8,456 nt of DNA from assembly GCA_937858455.1 (NCBI GenBank), contig CALLYN010000426.1:1-8456 (forward strand). The letters run 5' to 3'. The stretch's first letter is position 1; the number at the start of each line of letters is the position of its first letter. Shown piece after piece: positions 5,687 through 8,456 of the stretch. The notes beneath the pieces were generated by a model, which made no database searches, was not told where the DNA came from, and saw only the letters and a list, made by a program, of their open reading frames with translations. The position numbers were made by a program, and so were the translations under genes. Source of the DNA: an uncultured Kouleothrix sp. (GTDB lineage: Bacteria; Chloroflexota; Chloroflexia; Chloroflexales; Roseiflexaceae).

Positions 5687-6083
5687 TTACCCCTGCTAGC
5701 GCGCACGCACCCGGCATGCGCGTTACATCTTCCCGTGCTACTACTGGCCGCTACTAAACTGTTCGAATATGCGCACGGCGCTGGATGAGCCAGCCAGCAG
5801 GCGCACATGAGCTGCGGCACAAAACTTGCCCCTGCCACGCCGGGCGCGTCGGCGCTTGTACGGTCGCGGTTTCGGAACGGGTGGCGGATCAGCGCCGGCA
5901 CGTTTCATACGCTGTTCGCTTGATCACGTATAGATTGCCCTACGTGGCTTCGCCACGGAGTGCAACACAATACGAAATTTGAGGGCGGCTTCGCCGCCCC
6001 CAAACCCCCACCAAAGTCTAAGTCATCAAGCGAATTTGGTATCACACGACGTAATCGCTGCATACAAGTCAGGAGAGGTTCGC
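5687..6083. other. gene-free intergenic stretch between divergent genes
   Basis: About 400 bases separate the divergently read genes at 5680 (-) and 6084 (+). Short open frames here show no family features, no good ribosome sites and low-complexity Arg/Ala/Cys content. The right third (5915-6034) holds the inverted repeat and hairpins listed separately. The promoters of both flanking genes should lie here, but I could not place a convincing -35/-10 pair; TATAGAT at 5929-5935 is the best -10-like string. Confidence 0.6.
5915..6034. repeat. 120-bp palindromic element: 10-bp inverted ends enclosing two TTC-loop hairpins
   Basis: TTCGCTTGAT (5915-5924) and its exact reverse complement ATCAAGCGAA (6025-6034) bound a segment with two compact hairpins. 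Hairpin 1 is CGTGGC-TTC-GCCACG (5943-5957). Hairpin 2 is GGGCGGC-TTC-GCCGCCC (5983-5999), extended by TTTG/CAAA (5978-5981 with 6001-6004) after one A-C mismatch. Both share the core GGCTTCGCC. This build recalls REP/MITE-like dispersed elements; no direct target duplication was seen at the edges. The pairings are seen, the mobile nature is inferred. Confidence 0.45.
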
Positions 6084-7493
6084 ATGATCGCGCGCACCTT
6101 CCGTCTCCGTCGCCTGGCTGCGCTCGGCGCCGCGCTGGCCTGCGTAGCAGCGCTGCTCCGCATCACCACCGCCACCGGCCAGAACCACACGGCCAACCCG
6201 ATCTACATGCCACTCGTCACCTTCGCGCAAGGCAGCCAGCTGCCCGGCTTCCCGCCGTCGGTCTTCGGCATGGTGCTGAGCAGCTTCACACCCGAGCGCG
6301 GCTTCGACGACGCACTCGCGGCTGGCGCAAGCTGGCTGCGCAGCGATAACAACCTACTGTGGCGCGATGTCGAGCCGATCGAGGGCGGCGGCTACAACTG
6401 GAATGCGCCAAGCGTCAAGCTCGCCGAGGCAGACATGATCGCCGCCAGCCAGCGCGGTCGCGCGCTGCTGCTGATCGTCCGATCGAGCCCGCGCTGGGCC
6501 ACCGCGCCCTACAGAGCCGACTGCGCGCCGATCAACCCGGCCAAGTACCAGCGCTTCGCCGAATTTATGGCCGCTGCAGTGGCGCGCTATAGCCAGCCGC
6601 CCTACAATGTGCGGTTCTGGCAGATCGGCAACGAGCCCGACGCGTATATCTTTACGTCGGACTCGGGCTATGGCTGCTGGGGCGTGAAAAGCGACCCATA
6701 CTATGGCGGCAGGGCCTACGGCGCCATGCTGAAGGCAGTGTACCCCGCCATCAAGAGCGCCGATCCGCAGGCCTACGTGCTGCATGGCAGCCTGCTGCTC
6801 GACCGCCCGTACAACCCCGCGAACGGCAGTGGCGCTTCGGCGCGTTTTCTCGAAGGCGTCTTCCTCGCTGGTGCAGCCGACGCATTCGATATTTTGCCAT
6901 TCAACGCGTACTGGTGGTCGCTCGACGAGCCATCGACCGCGCGCGATTGGAAAGCCCAATACCTGATCGACCTGCAGAGCGCCTACAACGTGCCGCGCAA
7001 GCCAATGCTGATCACCGAAACCGGCCTGCTGTGCCGCAGCACGACGCCAGGCTGCCAGCAGGCCCAGGCGTACGCGGTTGGGCGATACTACGCGCGCGCG
7101 CTGCGCTACGGCCTGATCGGCGACCTATGGTACATCTACGATACCGACAGCTTCTATCATACCGCGCTGGTCGACCCGGCGAATGTGCAGAGCAAGCGAC
7201 CAGCCTACGCCGCCTACCGCCACGCGGCCGCGCTGCTGAGCGGCGCGAGCTACCTGGGGCCGCTGGAAGGCCAGCCGGACGGCGTCGAGGGCTACTGGCT
7301 AGCACGGCCGGACGGCGCCACAATCGCGGTGTTCTGGTCGGCGAAAGCGCAGCCGGTAAGCATTGCGGCCACACCAGGCGCCAGCGTGACGTGCAGCGCG
7401 TGGGATGGCGCGCCGCTGGCGTGCGCCAACCAGAACGGCGCGGTGGCACTCAGCGCGCAGCCCGGCCCAAGCTATATGGTGGTAGCGAAGTAG
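6084..7493 (+). CDS. secreted glycoside-hydrolase-like protein (clan A TIM barrel)
   Basis: A 469-residue exported protein. Residues 1-32 form a signal peptide (Arg-rich start, hydrophobic LAALGAALACVAALL). The mature start reads NPIYMPLV, a pattern I associate with Chloroflexia secreted proteins. The main domain (about 58-385) resembles clan-A beta/alpha barrels such as GH39 or GH5. IGNEP (181-185) gives E184 as likely acid/base, and LITETG (309-314) gives E312 as likely nucleophile; HGS (234-236) and FNAYWW (273-278) fit substrate-cleft positions. A small beta domain (about 390-469) follows. Six cysteines of the mature chain (147, 198, 317, 324, 437, 447) could form disulfides. The ATG at 6084 is set by AGGAGAGG (6071-6078), 5 bases upstream. 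The frame is open back to 5979, but that part runs through the hairpin element. The substrate cannot be named. Confidence 0.75.
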   Translation: MIARTFRLRRLAALGAALACVAALLRITTATGQNHTANPIYMPLVTFAQGSQLPGFPPSVFGMVLSSFTPERGFDDALAAGASWLRSDNNLLWRDVEPIEGGGYNWNAPSVKLAEADMIAASQRGRALLLIVRSSPRWATAPYRADCAPINPAKYQRFAEFMAAAVARYSQPPYNVRFWQIGNEPDAYIFTSDSGYGCWGVKSDPYYGGRAYGAMLKAVYPAIKSADPQAYVLHGSLLLDRPYNPANGSGASARFLEGVFLAGAADAFDILPFNAYWWSLDEPSTARDWKAQYLIDLQSAYNVPRKPMLITETGLLCRSTTPGCQQAQAYAVGRYYARALRYGLIGDLWYIYDTDSFYHTALVDPANVQSKRPAYAAYRHAAALLSGASYLGPLEGQPDGVEGYWLARPDGATIAVFWSAKAQPVSIAATPGASVTCSAWDGAPLACANQNGAVALSAQPGPSYMVVAK

Positions 7494-7501
7494 AACGAGG
7501 C

Positions 7502-8456
7502 TCAGCTCGCGAGGTACGCCGCCGGCAGCTCGCGCACGCGCACATACTGCATCACGCCGGCCTGGCGCACCAGGCCCTTCAGCTCCAGCAGCGCCAGCAT
7601 GGCCGCAACCTCGGCGACGGAGGCGCCACTGGCGCGGTGCAGCTCGTCGATGTGCTGCGGCTCGAACGACACCAGCTCGAGCAGCGCGGCCTCGGCCGGG
7701 TCGTCGGGGAATGCCTGCTGAATTTCCTGCTGCACCGCGATGGTGTTCAGGTTCAGCGCCTCGAGGATATCGTTCGCGCTGCCGACAAGCGCGGCGCCAT
7801 TGCGAATGAGCTGGTGGGTGCCCTGGCTGACCTTCGAAAATATCGAGCCGGGCACCGCGAACACGTCGCGGCCCTGCTCAAGCGCGTACTCAACCGTAAT
7901 CAGCGCGCCGCTGCCAATGCCGGCCTCGACAACCAGCGTGCCGAGCGAAAGGCCGCTGATCAGGCGGTTACGCACCGGGAACATCTGCGGCGTAGGCCTG
8001 GCGCCAAGCGGAAATTCCGAGACGATCGCGCCAGCCTGGCAGAGCTGCTCGGCCAGGCGCGCATTGCGCTCGGGGTACACCATATCGGCGCCACAAGCCA
8101 GCACTGCGATGCTGCGCCCGCCGCTCTCGAGCGCAGCGGTGTGCGCGATTGTGTCGACGCCAATCGCCAAGCCGCTTACGATCGTCACGCCTGCGCCGGC
8201 CAGGTCGCCGGCCAGCCGCCGCGCCGCCTCTTTGCCATACGAAGTCGGCGAGCGAGTGCCAACCACCGCGACGCTCCATCCATCGGAGGGAGCCAGCCGG
8301 CCGCGCACATACAGCAGCGGCGGCGCAGAGGGGATCTGGCGCAGCGCTGCGGGGTAGCTGGCGTGCTCGCGGCTGACGAGCGCCACGCCAGCCTGGTCGG
8401 CGCGCTCGATCTCGGCGTCGATGTCGAGCGTGCGCCGCGCCGCCAGCAGCGCCCCG
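7502..8456 (-). CDS. dprA: DNA-processing protein DprA (5' end outside window)
   Basis: DprA protects incoming single-stranded DNA during natural transformation and loads RecA. The visible 317 residues begin in mid-protein (GALLAARRTLDIDAEIE) and run to the stop at 7502-7504; roughly 40-50 N-terminal residues lie past the right edge. The Rossmann-like core shows AVVGTRSPTSYG, VSGLAIGVDTIAH, LACGADMVYPERN, SEFPLGARPTPQMFPVRNR, VVEAGIGSGALIT and FAVPGSIFSKVSQGTHQLI, in family order. A C-terminal winged-helix (DML1-like) segment follows (FEPQHIDELHRASGASVAEVAAMLALLELKGLVRQ). A GTG at 8384-8386 is internal, because the open frame and family similarity continue upstream of it. The gene converges on the hydrolase gene with only 8 bases between stops. 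All core motifs are intact. Confidence 0.95.
   Translation of the reverse strand, partial: GALLAARRTLDIDAEIERADQAGVALVSREHASYPAALRQIPSAPPLLYVRGRLAPSDGWSVAVVGTRSPTSYGKEAARRLAGDLAGAGVTIVSGLAIGVDTIAHTAALESGGRSIAVLACGADMVYPERNARLAEQLCQAGAIVSEFPLGARPTPQMFPVRNRLISGLSLGTLVVEAGIGSGALITVEYALEQGRDVFAVPGSIFSKVSQGTHQLIRNGAALVGSANDILEALNLNTIAVQQEIQQAFPDDPAEAALLELVSFEPQHIDELHRASGASVAEVAAMLALLELKGLVRQAGVMQYVRVRELPAAYLAS

Noticed and set aside
5906..5935. A possible promoter with TATAGAT at 5929-5935.
   Set aside because: No acceptable -35 hexamer at 16-18 bases spacing, so I did not list it as a promoter.
6036..6066. A possible promoter TTGGTA ... CATACA before the hydrolase gene.
   Set aside because: The -10 match is poor and the spacing (19 bases) is long.
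5979..6083. An in-frame upstream extension of the secreted hydrolase by 35 codons.
   Set aside because: It reads through the palindromic element and would bury the signal peptide; ATG 6084 follows AGGAGAGG.
7740..8357. A 205-codon plus-strand open frame opposite dprA.
   Set aside because: Ser/Pro/Ala-rich shadow of dprA, with no ribosome site and no recognisable motif.
1..8456. CRISPR array, tRNA genes, transposase, phage or toxin-antitoxin genes.
   Set aside because: No regularly spaced repeats, cloverleaf-like segments or matching protein motifs were found on either strand by reading.

Overview
The window looks like chromosomal DNA from a high-GC bacterium. The gene order (tuf end, secE, nusG, rplK, rplA, rplJ, rplL), the protein style and a mature N-terminus reading 'IYMPLV' on a secreted protein make a member of the Chloroflexota (class Chloroflexia) my best guess. 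That assignment is inference from gene order and memory of the families; no database search was possible.

Layout. Positions 1-56 are the last 17 codons of EF-Tu. Positions 142-3509 hold a co-directional protein-export, transcription and translation block: secE, nusG, rplK (L11), rplA (L1), rplJ (L10) and rplL (L7/L12). The start codons of rplK (GTG, 1060) and rplJ (ATG, 2516) are set by strong Shine-Dalgarno sequences and lie well inside longer open frames. The block ends in a strong intrinsic terminator (3531-3566). rpoB and rpoC, the usual neighbours after rplL, do not follow.

From 3567 the content changes to accessory genes. They are a GT87/DUF2029-type multi-membrane glycosyltransferase (3705-4991, +), a soluble beta-rich protein of unknown function with a calcium-loop-like motif (5009-5680, -), a 400-base gene-free stretch holding compact hairpins inside a 10-bp inverted repeat, a secreted clan-A glycoside-hydrolase-like protein (6084-7493, +), and the DNA-processing protein DprA (7502-8456, -, start beyond the right edge).

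The richest signals are regulatory RNA. The rplA-rplJ gap carries a recognisable L10 leader with a terminator hairpin and a competing antiterminator pairing. The nusG-rplK gap has a hairpin whose 3' arm can alternatively pair with the rplK Shine-Dalgarno. The ribosomal-protein genes probably adjust their own synthesis through these leaders. The accessory genes share a loose carbohydrate theme but show no operon structure. I see no CRISPR array, tRNA, rRNA, insertion sequence, phage gene or defence system.
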